This document shows, in pieces, positions 15,409-23,774 of a DNA stretch of 27,732 bases. The DNA is from Thaumasiovibrio sp043421945 (GTDB lineage: Bacteria > Pseudomonadota > Gammaproteobacteria > Enterobacterales > Vibrionaceae), in NCBI GenBank assembly GCA_043421945.1, contig JBHOGO010000063.1:1-27732 (forward strand). Reading direction: 5' to 3'. How positions within the stretch are numbered: the stretch's first letter is position 1; every line of letters begins with the position of its first letter. The notes beneath the pieces were generated by a model, which saw only the letters and a list, made by a program, of their open reading frames with translations, had not been told where the DNA came from and ran no database searches. A program made the translations under genes and the position numbers.

Positions 15409-15869
15409 TGGAATTATTTCGAATATCGCATGCTTCCTTCGCAGATTTATCAGGAGCAGGCGGTTTGTATGGTGCGGGGCGTTGGCACCACAAAGGGACG
15501 CTAGCGTGTTATACCGCATCTTCTCGATCCTTAGCCGGGCTAGAAAGGCTCGTTCATGAATCGATTGAAGATATGCCTAAGCTGAAAATGCTGACTATTT
15601 GGGCGCCTGATGATACATCGATAGAACGGTATACCGACAAGCAACTCCCAAGTGGTTGGGATGCATTACCCGATTCGGGGATTGCGCGCGATTTTTCACA
15701 GTGCTTCTATGAAGAAAATCGCGCTCTTTTATTACAAGTACCTTCAGCCATTGTTGCTGATGAATTCAACTATATTATTAATCCACGTCATGCTGATTTT
15801 AATACGTTAAAAATCGTTGATACTCGGGATTTTTATTATGATGCGCGATTACAGAAAATGATCCGCTGA
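15408..15869 (+). CDS. RES-domain toxin (NAD+ phosphorylase family)
   Basis: A 153-aa toxin. RES toxins have an ADP-ribosyltransferase-related fold and degrade cellular NAD+. The signature residues are visible: Arg25 in GAGRWHHKG, Tyr35 in ACYTASS, Glu46 in LAGLERLVHE, Ser113 in VPSAIVADEFNYIINPRHADF. Length and all key residues are intact, so the toxin is probably active. Translation starts inside the antitoxin stop codon. It ends ten bases from the converging HAD gene with no terminator between them. Confidence 0.93.
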   Translation: MELFRISHASFADLSGAGGLYGAGRWHHKGTLACYTASSRSLAGLERLVHESIEDMPKLKMLTIWAPDDTSIERYTDKQLPSGWDALPDSGIARDFSQCFYEENRALLLQVPSAIVADEFNYIINPRHADFNTLKIVDTRDFYYDARLQKMIR

Positions 15870-15878
15870 GAGGTCAGG

Positions 15879-16670
15879 TTAGGCTTGTTGCACATTAATT
15901 TGTTCAGCGAGCAATTGCTCTGCCAGCTCTGCAAACCCGTAGCCGCCAGGCTTACTCATAATGACTGAAGGTTTATGTGTCAGGCGTTCTAAATATTGGT
16001 CGATGTTCGCCACACCAGCCGTTAATGGTAGCCACTCAAACATTGCTTCATCATTAAGAGAATCACCCACATAACAGCATTGAGTCTGTATCTGTTCGTT
16101 CGTTAATCCTTTTTGTTTTAGGAAATACTCTGTCGTCACGCGCTTTGAGTGTTCGCCATACCAAGCATTGATATGAATAGAGCTAGCCGTCGCGTTTGCA
16201 CCTAGCTGACGAATAGCGGCAATCACTTCTTCAACCGTGCGGCTATCGACTTGAGGGCAATTTTGACCAATATCGATGGCGACTTCACAAATTCGATAGG
16301 CTTGATCGAGCGTAAAGTTTAGATCTGGAAAAGAAAGGAGAATCTCTGAGATTTGTTTTTTTAACGTCGATTGAACCTCAGCCAGTTCGCTCATTGGGCG
16401 CATCCCATGTCGAACTAAGTATCCATTCTGTTTCTCGAGTATAACGGCTCCATTTTCTGCGAGTACGGCATCAACAGGCCAAAGTTGTGCGATATGGTCG
16501 CCCCAGCCAGCACAGGCACCAGTAACGGCAACAATTTTTTTTCCGCTACCTCTTAGCATTTGTAATGCGAGTAATGTTTCAGGGGGAAGATGGCCGTGGC
16601 AGGTTAATGTGTCATCAACATCGGTAAGCACCCATTTTACAGCGTTCCATTCAGGATTTAATTGTGTCAT
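15879..16670 (-). CDS. HAD-superfamily (Cof/MPGP-like, IIB) phosphatase
   Basis: A 263-aa cytoplasmic phosphatase. HAD motif I is WVLTDVDDTLT with nucleophile Asp17 and general acid Asp19. Motif II is IVAVTGACAGW. A lysine of motif III may be in EHSKRVTTEYFL, and motif IV is CYVGDSLNDEAMFEW. The middle section (residues about 85-190) is the type-IIB cap. Proteins of this shape are often annotated as mannosyl-3-phosphoglycerate phosphatase-like, but no partner synthase is nearby, so the substrate is open. The start codon lacks a strong ribosome-binding site. It converges on the RES toxin gene. Confidence 0.85.
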   Translation of the reverse strand: MTQLNPEWNAVKWVLTDVDDTLTCHGHLPPETLLALQMLRGSGKKIVAVTGACAGWGDHIAQLWPVDAVLAENGAVILEKQNGYLVRHGMRPMSELAEVQSTLKKQISEILLSFPDLNFTLDQAYRICEVAIDIGQNCPQVDSRTVEEVIAAIRQLGANATASSIHINAWYGEHSKRVTTEYFLKQKGLTNEQIQTQCCYVGDSLNDEAMFEWLPLTAGVANIDQYLERLTHKPSVIMSKPGGYGFAELAEQLLAEQINVQQA

Positions 16671-16825
16671 ATGTGTTAGAGCAACAAATGTGCATGAGTT
16701 AAGACTTTGGGGCGCAAGTCTATTTCATCTTTATGAAAGAAAAGTGAATCAATAGAAAGTCTTCGCTTTTGTATCACTCTTCGTTGTTCGTCCGTCACCT
16801 TTTTGCTTTTATCTGACCCCGATTA

Positions 16826-17455
16826 TCAATCTGGTCCAGAGAGTTCTTGTATACATGTACTGCTAATATCTTCATCAATGTATGCCATGCCAAGTTTATT
16901 GAGGTAGTCCATACGGTCAGCAGTACGAAGTTCAATGTCAGGGCCTACTATATTGTTCTCTTGATAGATCTTAGCCATGTGGGCCATGAATTGCTCCCCA
17001 ATACTCATCATTAATAGGCTCATTGCGCCAACGTCGGGTTTTATTTTCTCACGTTGTTTTTCAGGTAGATTAACGGCGAGTACTGTTGGGCGTTCGTCTC
17101 CTTCGAAACGCACGCTGCGCTCTCGGACGGTTTGTTGAGCCCAGTAATATGCAAGCTCTTTACTTTGAGTTAAAAAGACGGGTTCAACCGACTCGGTATA
17201 GTTATTACCAATCGTAGCCATGGTTTTCTGAGCGGCTTCATTGAGAGCTTTATCCCCAGAGCGCTTTAACCCTTGACTTTGAATTGATGCGAGTAAGGCT
17301 GAAGAGGTACCGTGATACCAAGTATCACCCGTTGCGAACCCATTTTCTGATAGCAGTGTTTTGGCATCTTGAAGGTGTTTAGGTGTAGAGGTCATTGTTT
17401 CTGACGTCATTGTCTCTGAGGATATAGACACTGAAGATATCGGCACTGAAGTCAT
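16826..17455 (-). CDS. Putative ADP-ribosyltransferase-fold protein with N-terminal pentapeptide repeats
   Basis: A protein of about 209 aa from the ATG at 17455, chosen because CGAGAG lies upstream (a TTG at 17470 is also in frame). Residues after the repeats read TWYHGTSSALLASIQSQGL, then EPVFLTQSKELAYYWAQQ, then TVLAVNLPE. This order resembles PARP/ART-fold enzymes: H-G-T/S, then I..GL, then hF-T....A..Y, then a beta strand. A later DIELRTADRM might supply the acidic residue. This is by-eye inference, and alternatives are an RNA 2'-phosphotransferase-like or inactive member. The N-terminus is five tandem 5-aa units rich in Ser/Thr. No signal peptide or adjacent antitoxin is evident. Confidence 0.6.
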   Translation of the reverse strand: MTSVPISSVSISSETMTSETMTSTPKHLQDAKTLLSENGFATGDTWYHGTSSALLASIQSQGLKRSGDKALNEAAQKTMATIGNNYTESVEPVFLTQSKELAYYWAQQTVRERSVRFEGDERPTVLAVNLPEKQREKIKPDVGAMSLLMMSIGEQFMAHMAKIYQENNIVGPDIELRTADRMDYLNKLGMAYIDEDISSTCIQELSGPD

Positions 17456-17458
17456 GGG
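17384..17458 (-). repeat. Five in-frame 15-bp tandem repeats
   Basis: Five 15-bp units encode PMTSV, PISSV, SISSE, TMTSE and TMTST at the N-terminus of the YHGT protein. The units have diverged but keep the frame. Met codons occur in three of the five units, so several starts are possible. Confidence 0.8.
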
Positions 17459-17532
17459 CACTCTCGACAAACATGAATGAGGTTAGTGTAAACAGAAGTC
17501 GTTAGGGAAACCGTGGGGTAAAGCACAAAGAT

Positions 17533-17570
17533 TTCCCTCACCTTTACACGTAAACAGTAAAGGGAGGGAA
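17533..17570 (-). terminator. Long hairpin downstream of aceA
   Basis: A 15-base arm at 17533-17547 (TTCCCTCACCTTTAC) pairs with GTAAAGGGAGGGAA at 17557-17570 except for one bulged A, around a 9-base loop. On the minus strand it lies 60 bases after the aceA stop. The following AATCTTTG is a weak T-tract, so it is a probable terminator or mRNA-stabilising structure. Confidence 0.55.
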
Positions 17571-17629
17571 GGGAAAGCGATACAATGAGTACCTGTTAAC
17601 GATTATTCGCTAGCAGCCACTGATCACTA

Positions 17630-19228
17630 TTAGTCAAACTGGTTAGACGTATTCGCTTCACCTGCTGCTTTTAGTGCGTTCTCACCAGCAAAGTACTCTT
17701 TGTGATCATCACCGATGTCGGAACCAGACATGTTTTGGTGTTTAACACAGGCGATACCTTGGCGGATCTCTTTACGTTGTACATTTGCAACATAACCCAG
17801 CATACCTTGGTCACCGAAGTACTCTTTGGCAAGGTTGTCAGTAGACAGCGCTGCAGTGTGATACGTAGGTAGAGTAATCAAGTGGTGGAAGATACCCGCT
17901 TCACGAGACGCGTCAGCTTGGAACGTACGGATCTTGTCGTCAGCACGCTTAGACAGTTCGGTTTCATCATACTCTGCACTCATTAGGTTAGCGCGTTCAT
18001 ATGCCGAAACGTCTTCACCCGCTTCAACCATCGCATCATATGCTTGTTGGCGGAAGTTTAGTGTCCAGTTGAACGATGGAGAGTTGTTGTATACCAGTTT
18101 TGCATTAGGGTGTACTTCACGAACACCGTCCATCATCTCTTTAATTTGACCGATATGCGGCTTCTCAGTCTCAATCCAAAGTAGGTCAGCACCTGCATTG
18201 ATGGCTTCGATACAGTCAAAGACACAACGGTCTTCACCAGTGCCTTGGCGGAATTGATACAAGCCAGAAGGTAAACGCTTAGGTCGAACAAGTTTGCCGT
18301 CACGGTTAAAGCAAACATCACCTTCAGCCATATCGGCTACATCAATTTCTTCAACATCTAGGTATGAGTTGTAGATATCACCTTGGTCGCCCGGCTCTTT
18401 CACTACCGCAATCTCTTTCGTTAGACCAGCACCTTGAGAATCGGTACGAGCAACAATAACGCCGTTGTCGATGCCTAGTTCAAGGAAAGCGTAACGAAGT
18501 GCGCGAAGTTTTGCGTGGAAGTCAGCATGAGGTACGGTTACCTTGCCGTCTTGGTGACCACATTGCTTTTCATCGGCTACTTGGTTTTCAATTTGTAGGC
18601 AACATGCACCCGCTTCAATCATCTGTTTAGCCATGAGGTATGTGGCTTCTGCATTACCAAAACCAGCATCGATATCGGCAATGATTGGAACAACGTGTGT
18701 GACGTGATTGTCTATTTTGTCTTGAATGGTGTCTTGTAGGTTAATGTCACCGGCTTCACGCGCTGCATCTAGCTCACGGAATAAGCCGCCTAGCTCACGT
18801 GCATCGGCCTGACGTAAGAAGGTATATAGCTCTTCGACTAGACCTGCAACCGACGTTTTTTCATGCATTGATTGGTCTGGCAGTGGACCAAAGTCTGAAC
18901 GAAGTGCTGCTACCATCCAACCAGAAAGGTATAGGTAACGACGATCTGTCTTGCCACCAAAATGCTTTTTAATAGAAATCAGCTTTTGTTGACCAATAAA
19001 GCCATGCCAACAACCTAAAGACTGTGTGTATTGAGAGCTATCTTTGTCGTAAGCCTCCATGTCAGCACGCATGATATCTGCCGTGTACTGGGCGATATCC
19101 AGACCCGTTTTGAATTTGTTTTGAGCTCGCATGCGTGCAGCAGATTCTGCATCGATGGCATCCCATGGAGCACCTGCGGCATTTTTTGCAACTTCAATCA
19201 TTTCGATATCTTGTGTAATTTGCGACAT
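17630..19228 (-). CDS. aceA: Isocitrate lyase, long form
   Basis: A 532-aa cytoplasmic enzyme, the first step of the glyoxylate shunt: isocitrate to succinate plus glyoxylate. The catalytic cysteine loop EKQCGHQDGK and the preceding PIIADIDAGFGNAEATYLMA are clear, as are LLWIETEKPHIGQI and NNSPSFNWTLNF. The length is that of the longer class found in Pseudomonas, Acinetobacter and Vibrio, about 100 residues more than E. coli AceA. AAGGA precedes the ATG. It is divergent from a LysR gene, with glcB beyond it. No aceK kinase/phosphatase gene is in the window. Confidence 0.97.
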   Translation of the reverse strand: MSQITQDIEMIEVAKNAAGAPWDAIDAESAARMRAQNKFKTGLDIAQYTADIMRADMEAYDKDSSQYTQSLGCWHGFIGQQKLISIKKHFGGKTDRRYLYLSGWMVAALRSDFGPLPDQSMHEKTSVAGLVEELYTFLRQADARELGGLFRELDAAREAGDINLQDTIQDKIDNHVTHVVPIIADIDAGFGNAEATYLMAKQMIEAGACCLQIENQVADEKQCGHQDGKVTVPHADFHAKLRALRYAFLELGIDNGVIVARTDSQGAGLTKEIAVVKEPGDQGDIYNSYLDVEEIDVADMAEGDVCFNRDGKLVRPKRLPSGLYQFRQGTGEDRCVFDCIEAINAGADLLWIETEKPHIGQIKEMMDGVREVHPNAKLVYNNSPSFNWTLNFRQQAYDAMVEAGEDVSAYERANLMSAEYDETELSKRADDKIRTFQADASREAGIFHHLITLPTYHTAALSTDNLAKEYFGDQGMLGYVANVQRKEIRQGIACVKHQNMSGSDIGDDHKEYFAGENALKAAGEANTSNQFD

Positions 19229-19370
19229 AACTATTCCTTAGCTTCACATGAGCATGTTGGCCTAATTGGCAAGGTCGTATTGATTTGGATTAAATCTAAC
19301 CATGGACAAAGAATAGTCACGCGTGTGATAATTTTGTTAATTTATAGTTCTTATAGTCGGTATTTTTTAT

Positions 19371-20324
19371 ATGAATATTGCTCGTATAGACCTTAATTTA
19401 CTTGTGTATTTAGATATGTTGCTGCGTGAACGAAATGTCACACGGGCGGCAAATCAATTAGGCATCACTCAACCCGCGATGAGTAATGGTCTGCGTCGGT
19501 TACGCGACCTATTTGAGGACCCGTTGTTGGTGAGAACAAGTGAAGGAATGGTTCCCACCGAGCGAGCACAAAAATTACAGCCATTGATCCGTAACATCTT
19601 GGCGAATGTCGAAAAGACCTTACAGCCGACGACAGAATTTCATGCTGAAGACAGTGAGCGCGTGTTTCGTATCATGGCGAGTGACTATGCTGAGTCAACG
19701 ATCATTCAGCCACTGTTGAAAAAGTTGAGTGAGATAGCGCCGAAGATACGGCTGGATATCATGACGCCCAGTGATGTGAGTTATCAAGATGTAGAGCAAG
19801 GTACTGTGGATGTTATTATCAACAGATTTGATGATATACCACAGTCATTTCACCAGATGAGCCTTTGGCATGACGGGTTCTCTTGTCTTTTTAGCTGTGA
19901 TAATCCTATTGCTGATAATTTTGATCTTTTCTCTTATTTAAAGGCGAAACATATTTGGGTGAGTAAAACCGGTATGGGTACCGGTGTCGGCGTTAACCCC
20001 AGCGAAGCCTTAAAGTTAGGTTGGATTGATCAAGCTTTGATGCGTATCGGCAAAACGCGCAATATTACGGTATTTACGCGACACTATTTGTCTGCCATTC
20101 TCTTCGCCCAGCAAAACAACCTCATTCTGACTATCCCCACTAAAGCTGCGCAGCAACAACGTGATAACCCTAAGTTGTTAATCAAGCCAGCGCCTTTTGC
20201 TATTGAACCCTTTGAAGTAAAAATGGCATGGAGCCCCTTGCTACAAACAAACCCTGACCATCAGTGGATGCGCCGTTTGATAAAAAGTGTGGCTAATGAG
20301 ATTGAAAGTGGTGTGACGGAATGA
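19371..20324 (+). CDS. LysR-family regulator between aceA and glcB
   Basis: A 317-aa LysR-type regulator. The winged HTH is at residues 4-62 (DLNLLVYLDMLLRERNVTRA, then ANQLGITQPAMSNGLRRLRD). A co-inducer-binding domain follows from about residue 90 (VFRIMASDYAESTIIQPLL). It resembles the NodD/LeuO/PcaQ-like subgroup with the NLL start. It is divergent from aceA by 142 bases and 116 bases upstream of glcB. LysR proteins usually regulate the neighbouring divergent operon, so control of the glyoxylate genes is a fair inference. The intergenic region has TTATAGT twice, nine bases apart (19342-19357). The ribosome-binding site is weak. Confidence 0.92.
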   Translation: MNIARIDLNLLVYLDMLLRERNVTRAANQLGITQPAMSNGLRRLRDLFEDPLLVRTSEGMVPTERAQKLQPLIRNILANVEKTLQPTTEFHAEDSERVFRIMASDYAESTIIQPLLKKLSEIAPKIRLDIMTPSDVSYQDVEQGTVDVIINRFDDIPQSFHQMSLWHDGFSCLFSCDNPIADNFDLFSYLKAKHIWVSKTGMGTGVGVNPSEALKLGWIDQALMRIGKTRNITVFTRHYLSAILFAQQNNLILTIPTKAAQQQRDNPKLLIKPAPFAIEPFEVKMAWSPLLQTNPDHQWMRRLIKSVANEIESGVTE

Positions 20325-20440
20325 CCCTTTTAGTGGGTATTTTTTTCGTGAATACTCACTATAACTGGCATAAATTAGCTAAATTGTAGTCAGCTGCATA
20401 TGTTTATTTAGTCGCCAGCGGTTAATTTGAGAGAGATTTT

Positions 20441-22624
20441 ATGAAGAGTCGCATTCAACAGGGAAGCTTGAGCATTGATAGCACCCTCTACCAATTAGTC
20501 AATGAACAGGTAATGCCTGGTACGGGTATTATCGCAGAAGAGTTTTGGCAATCTTTTGCTGCCATCCTTAAAGATCTCGGCCCTAAAAATCGTGCCTTAC
20601 TGATTAAGCGTGAAGATCTTCAACATCAAATTGACGTTTGGCACCAAACACGTGTAGGCCAAACGTTGGACGCATCAGAATACAAACAGTTTCTACAAGA
20701 AATTGGGTATTTGGTGCCTGAAGGCGATGACTTTGAGGTGACAACGGCAAGTGTAGAGCCAGAAATTGCAACACAAGCAGGTCCTCAGCTTGTGGTTCCA
20801 ATTATGAATGCTCGTTTTGCGCTTAATGCAGCTAACGCGCGTTGGGGCAGCCTATACGATGCTCTTTATGGAACGGATGTGATTAGTGAAAGTGACGGAG
20901 CAGAGAAAGGTGGCAGCTTTAACCCTGTACGGGGAGCGAAAGTGGTCGCTTATGCTCGTGAATTCCTCGATGATGCCGCGCCGCTTAACGGTGTTTCCCA
21001 TAAAGATGTGACTCAATACAGCATCAGCAATGTAAGTATTGGCAATACACTTACCGCGACACTAGAAAACGGTGAAGAAGTTACCCTGATTGATCCTAAT
21101 CAGTTCATTGGTTTTCAAGGACATGCAAGTGCACCATCGTGTATTTTGCTTAAGCATAATAATCTACATATTGAAATTCAAATTGACCCAAGCGCCCCCA
21201 TTGGGAGCGTTGATGCTGCAGGTATTAAAGATGTGTTGGTGGAAGCAGCATTAACGACGATTATGGACTGCGAAGATTCTGTTGCAGCGGTTGATGGTGA
21301 AGATAAAGCATTGGCTTACCGTAACTGGTTAGGCTTAATGAAAGGTGACTTACAAGAATCACTCGAGAAAAACGGTAAAAATATTGTCCGTCGTTTAAAT
21401 CCTGATCGCCACTACACCAGCGTGACAGGGGGAGAAATCTCACTGAAAGGTCGCAGCATGCTATTTATACGCAATGTGGGCCATTTAATGACCAACCCTG
21501 CCATTATCGATGCAGAAGGTAATGAAGTACCTGAAGGTATTATGGATGGCATGATCACTTCGTTGATTGCCATGCATGACTTAAAAGGCAATAGCGCTTA
21601 TCAAAATTCAACAGCCAATAGCATCAACATAGTAAAACCTAAAATGCATGGTCCTGAAGAAGTTGCCTTTACTAATGAGCTGTTTGGTCGAATTGAAGAT
21701 GCATTAGGCTTAGAGCGTTATACCATTAAAGTTGGCATCATGGATGAAGAGCGCCGTACGTCGGTCAACCTTAAAGAGTGTATCCGTGCTGCTAAAGATC
21801 GTGTGGTGTTTATTAATACTGGTTTCTTAGACCGAACGGGTGATGAAATTCATACCAGTATGGAAGCAGGGCCATTTGCACCTAAAACACAGCTGAAAAC
21901 CATGACTTGGATTGGTGCTTACGAAGATCAAAACGTCGACCTTGGTTTGGCATGTGGCCTACAAGGTAAAGCACAGATTGGTAAAGGCATGTGGCCTGAG
22001 CCAGACAATATGGCGAAGATGATGGACGCCAAAATCGGTCATCCACAAGCAGGTGCGAATACGGCTTGGGTGCCGTCTCCAACGGCGGCGACTTTGCATG
22101 CGCTGCATTATCACAAGGTGAGTGTACCAAGCCGTCAGAAAGAGCTTCGTGAGCGTGTCAGAGCGAATGTCGACGATATTCTTACGATTCCACTCCTTGG
22201 TAGTCAAAAACTGACCGCGCAAGATATCCAGAATGAACTTGATAACAATACCCAAGGGATTCTTGGTTACGTAGTGCGCTGGATTGACCAAGGAGTAGGG
22301 TGCTCTAAAGTGCCAGATATTAACGATGTAGGGTTAATGGAAGACCGTGCCACGCTGCGTATTTCGAGCCAACATATTGCTAACTGGCTACGCCATGATA
22401 TTTGCGATGAAGCTCAGGTGATGAAAACGATGAAGCGTATGGCAGCCGTTGTTGATCAGCAGAATGCCGGTGATACTAGCTACCATAATATGGCACCTGA
22501 TTTTGAAAATAGCATAGCGTTTTCAGCCGCTTGTCAGCTTGTATTTGAAGGTTGTGCGCAGCCAAGTGGCTATACTGAGCCAGTGCTACATGCAATGCGA
22601 TTGAAGTTGAAATCACAGGCATAA
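20441..22624 (+). CDS. glcB: Malate synthase G
   Basis: A 727-aa cytoplasmic, monomeric enzyme condensing glyoxylate with acetyl-CoA to malate. The G isoform is recognised by length (about 720-730 aa against about 530 for isoform A), the N-terminal LVNEQVMPGTGIIAEEFWQSF, and TTIMDCEDSVAAVDGEDKA. GRSMLFIRNVGHLMTNPAI contains the expected catalytic arginine; other landmarks are KVGIMDEERRTSVNLKE and TAWVPSPTAATLHALHYHKV. The ribosome-binding site GAGAGA precedes the ATG. Together with aceA it completes the glyoxylate shunt, here using the G rather than the A isoform. Confidence 0.97.
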   Translation: MKSRIQQGSLSIDSTLYQLVNEQVMPGTGIIAEEFWQSFAAILKDLGPKNRALLIKREDLQHQIDVWHQTRVGQTLDASEYKQFLQEIGYLVPEGDDFEVTTASVEPEIATQAGPQLVVPIMNARFALNAANARWGSLYDALYGTDVISESDGAEKGGSFNPVRGAKVVAYAREFLDDAAPLNGVSHKDVTQYSISNVSIGNTLTATLENGEEVTLIDPNQFIGFQGHASAPSCILLKHNNLHIEIQIDPSAPIGSVDAAGIKDVLVEAALTTIMDCEDSVAAVDGEDKALAYRNWLGLMKGDLQESLEKNGKNIVRRLNPDRHYTSVTGGEISLKGRSMLFIRNVGHLMTNPAIIDAEGNEVPEGIMDGMITSLIAMHDLKGNSAYQNSTANSINIVKPKMHGPEEVAFTNELFGRIEDALGLERYTIKVGIMDEERRTSVNLKECIRAAKDRVVFINTGFLDRTGDEIHTSMEAGPFAPKTQLKTMTWIGAYEDQNVDLGLACGLQGKAQIGKGMWPEPDNMAKMMDAKIGHPQAGANTAWVPSPTAATLHALHYHKVSVPSRQKELRERVRANVDDILTIPLLGSQKLTAQDIQNELDNNTQGILGYVVRWIDQGVGCSKVPDINDVGLMEDRATLRISSQHIANWLRHDICDEAQVMKTMKRMAAVVDQQNAGDTSYHNMAPDFENSIAFSAACQLVFEGCAQPSGYTEPVLHAMRLKLKSQA

Positions 22625-22703
22625 AGGGAATGAGTACAAGTTGTAAAATTAGCTAATAATCAATACCAAAAAAGTTATATCCCTATTTTACCTCACCTAA
22701 GGT

Positions 22704-22729
22704 ACCGCGCTTTTTAGCGCGGTTTTTTT
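22704..22729 (+). terminator. Intrinsic terminator after glcB
   Basis: ACCGCGC (22704-22710), loop TTTTTA, GCGCGGT (22717-22723), then seven T residues counting the last stem base. Confidence 0.9.
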
Positions 22730-22895
22730 ATGTGGAAGTGCTGATTAATCGCCTGCTGTCGTTTTTATTCAATCTTCAATCCGGAGCAACGAGTAATATT
22801 TACGGCATTCGAAAGCAGAACACTCCTTTATTCCTTTCCTGCAAAGGGGGAAGCTTTCACAAAAACCAATAGCATTTAGGTCAATAGGTAAAGCA

Positions 22896-23714
22896 ATGTT
22901 AGAAATTAAACCAATCGAAAATTTAGAAGACATCAGCGAACTAAAGCAAGTTTATTTTACCCAGTCTTCTGCACCCCTTGATGGTATGTGGCACTTTGGT
23001 TTTGTTCCCATGTCCGCACATTTTGGATTCTATGAGCAAGAAACACTCGTGGGCTACTGTTGCATTAATGCTGAAGGCTACATGTTGCAATTTTATCTCT
23101 CTACTGACGCGAAAACAGACGAAAAAGAGTTGCTCTCCTTGATGACTGAGCAAAACAGCTCTGTGGGTCGGGTTAACGGTGCATTTGTCAGTACAGCAGA
23201 ACCACAGTATTTGTCACTTTGTTTAGATTACTCAACAGCAGTTAAAGTCAATGCACTGATGTATAAGCAAGTGAAGAGCTGCTGTGATGCGAATAAAAGT
23301 GAACTAGACCTGCAGCTTGCTCAACCAGAGCAACTAAGTCAATTTGTTGATTTTGCAGCAACCAATATTGGTGCGCCGAAAGAATGGCTAATGGGGTACT
23401 TTGGAAATTTAATTCATTGTAAAGAGTTGTTCGGTTATTGGAAGGATGGTGAGTTACTCGCAACAGGCGAGTGCCGTTTGTTTGATGAATATCAGACAGA
23501 GTACGCTGACCTAGGTATGATTGTCGCACAGTCTCAACGTGGTCAAGGCATAGCAACGCAAGTGCTGAAGTGGCTCGTGAGCTTTGCCAATGATCGCGGA
23601 CTAACCCCAATATGCTCCACTGAGAGCGGCAATCTTGGCGCACAAAAAGCGATTAAACGAGCAGGGTTAATGCCGCTAAACCGTATTATTCAGATAGAGT
23701 TTGCTCAGAAGTAA
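22896..23714 (+). CDS. GNAT-family N-acetyltransferase
   Basis: A 272-aa cytoplasmic acyltransferase. The C-terminal 110 residues hold the GNAT core: motif A LGMIVAQSQRGQGIATQVLK (acetyl-CoA pyrophosphate loop Q-R-G-Q-G-I-A) and motif B NLGAQKAIKRAGL. The N-terminal half (FGFYEQETLVGYCCINAEGY) looks like a second, degenerate GNAT-type sheet, so this may be a tandem-GNAT protein. The substrate is unknown. AATAGGTAAAGCA before the ATG gives a moderate ribosome-binding site. A hairpin follows the stop. Confidence 0.88.
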   Translation: MLEIKPIENLEDISELKQVYFTQSSAPLDGMWHFGFVPMSAHFGFYEQETLVGYCCINAEGYMLQFYLSTDAKTDEKELLSLMTEQNSSVGRVNGAFVSTAEPQYLSLCLDYSTAVKVNALMYKQVKSCCDANKSELDLQLAQPEQLSQFVDFAATNIGAPKEWLMGYFGNLIHCKELFGYWKDGELLATGECRLFDEYQTEYADLGMIVAQSQRGQGIATQVLKWLVSFANDRGLTPICSTESGNLGAQKAIKRAGLMPLNRIIQIEFAQK

Positions 23715-23719
23715 ATACA

Positions 23720-23749
23720 TAGCCCCTTGTAAGCCTTTAACAGGGGCTA
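23720..23749 (+). terminator. Hairpin terminator after the GNAT gene
   Basis: TAGCCCCT (23720-23727) pairs with AGGGGCTA (23742-23749), extended by GT/AC pairs past a bulge. TTATCTGCTTT follows, a weak T-tract. Confidence 0.6.
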
Positions 23750-23774
23750 TTATCTGCTTTCCACCTGCGTAATT

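Noticed and set aside
14986..17470. A complete novel defence island
   Set aside because: Only the RES/Xre pair is a recognised system. The HAD phosphatase is convergent and ordinary, no mobile-element boundary was seen, and the ART-like call is unverified.
19315..19345. CRP site in the aceA/LysR intergenic region (TGTGA-N6-TGTTA)
   Set aside because: Only the left half matches; the right half shares two of five bases with TCACA.
20332..20360. Hairpin AGTGGGTATT / AATACTCACT after the LysR gene as a terminator
   Set aside because: The T residues are in the loop and none follow the stem. It could equally be part of the glcB promoter region, so it is not called.
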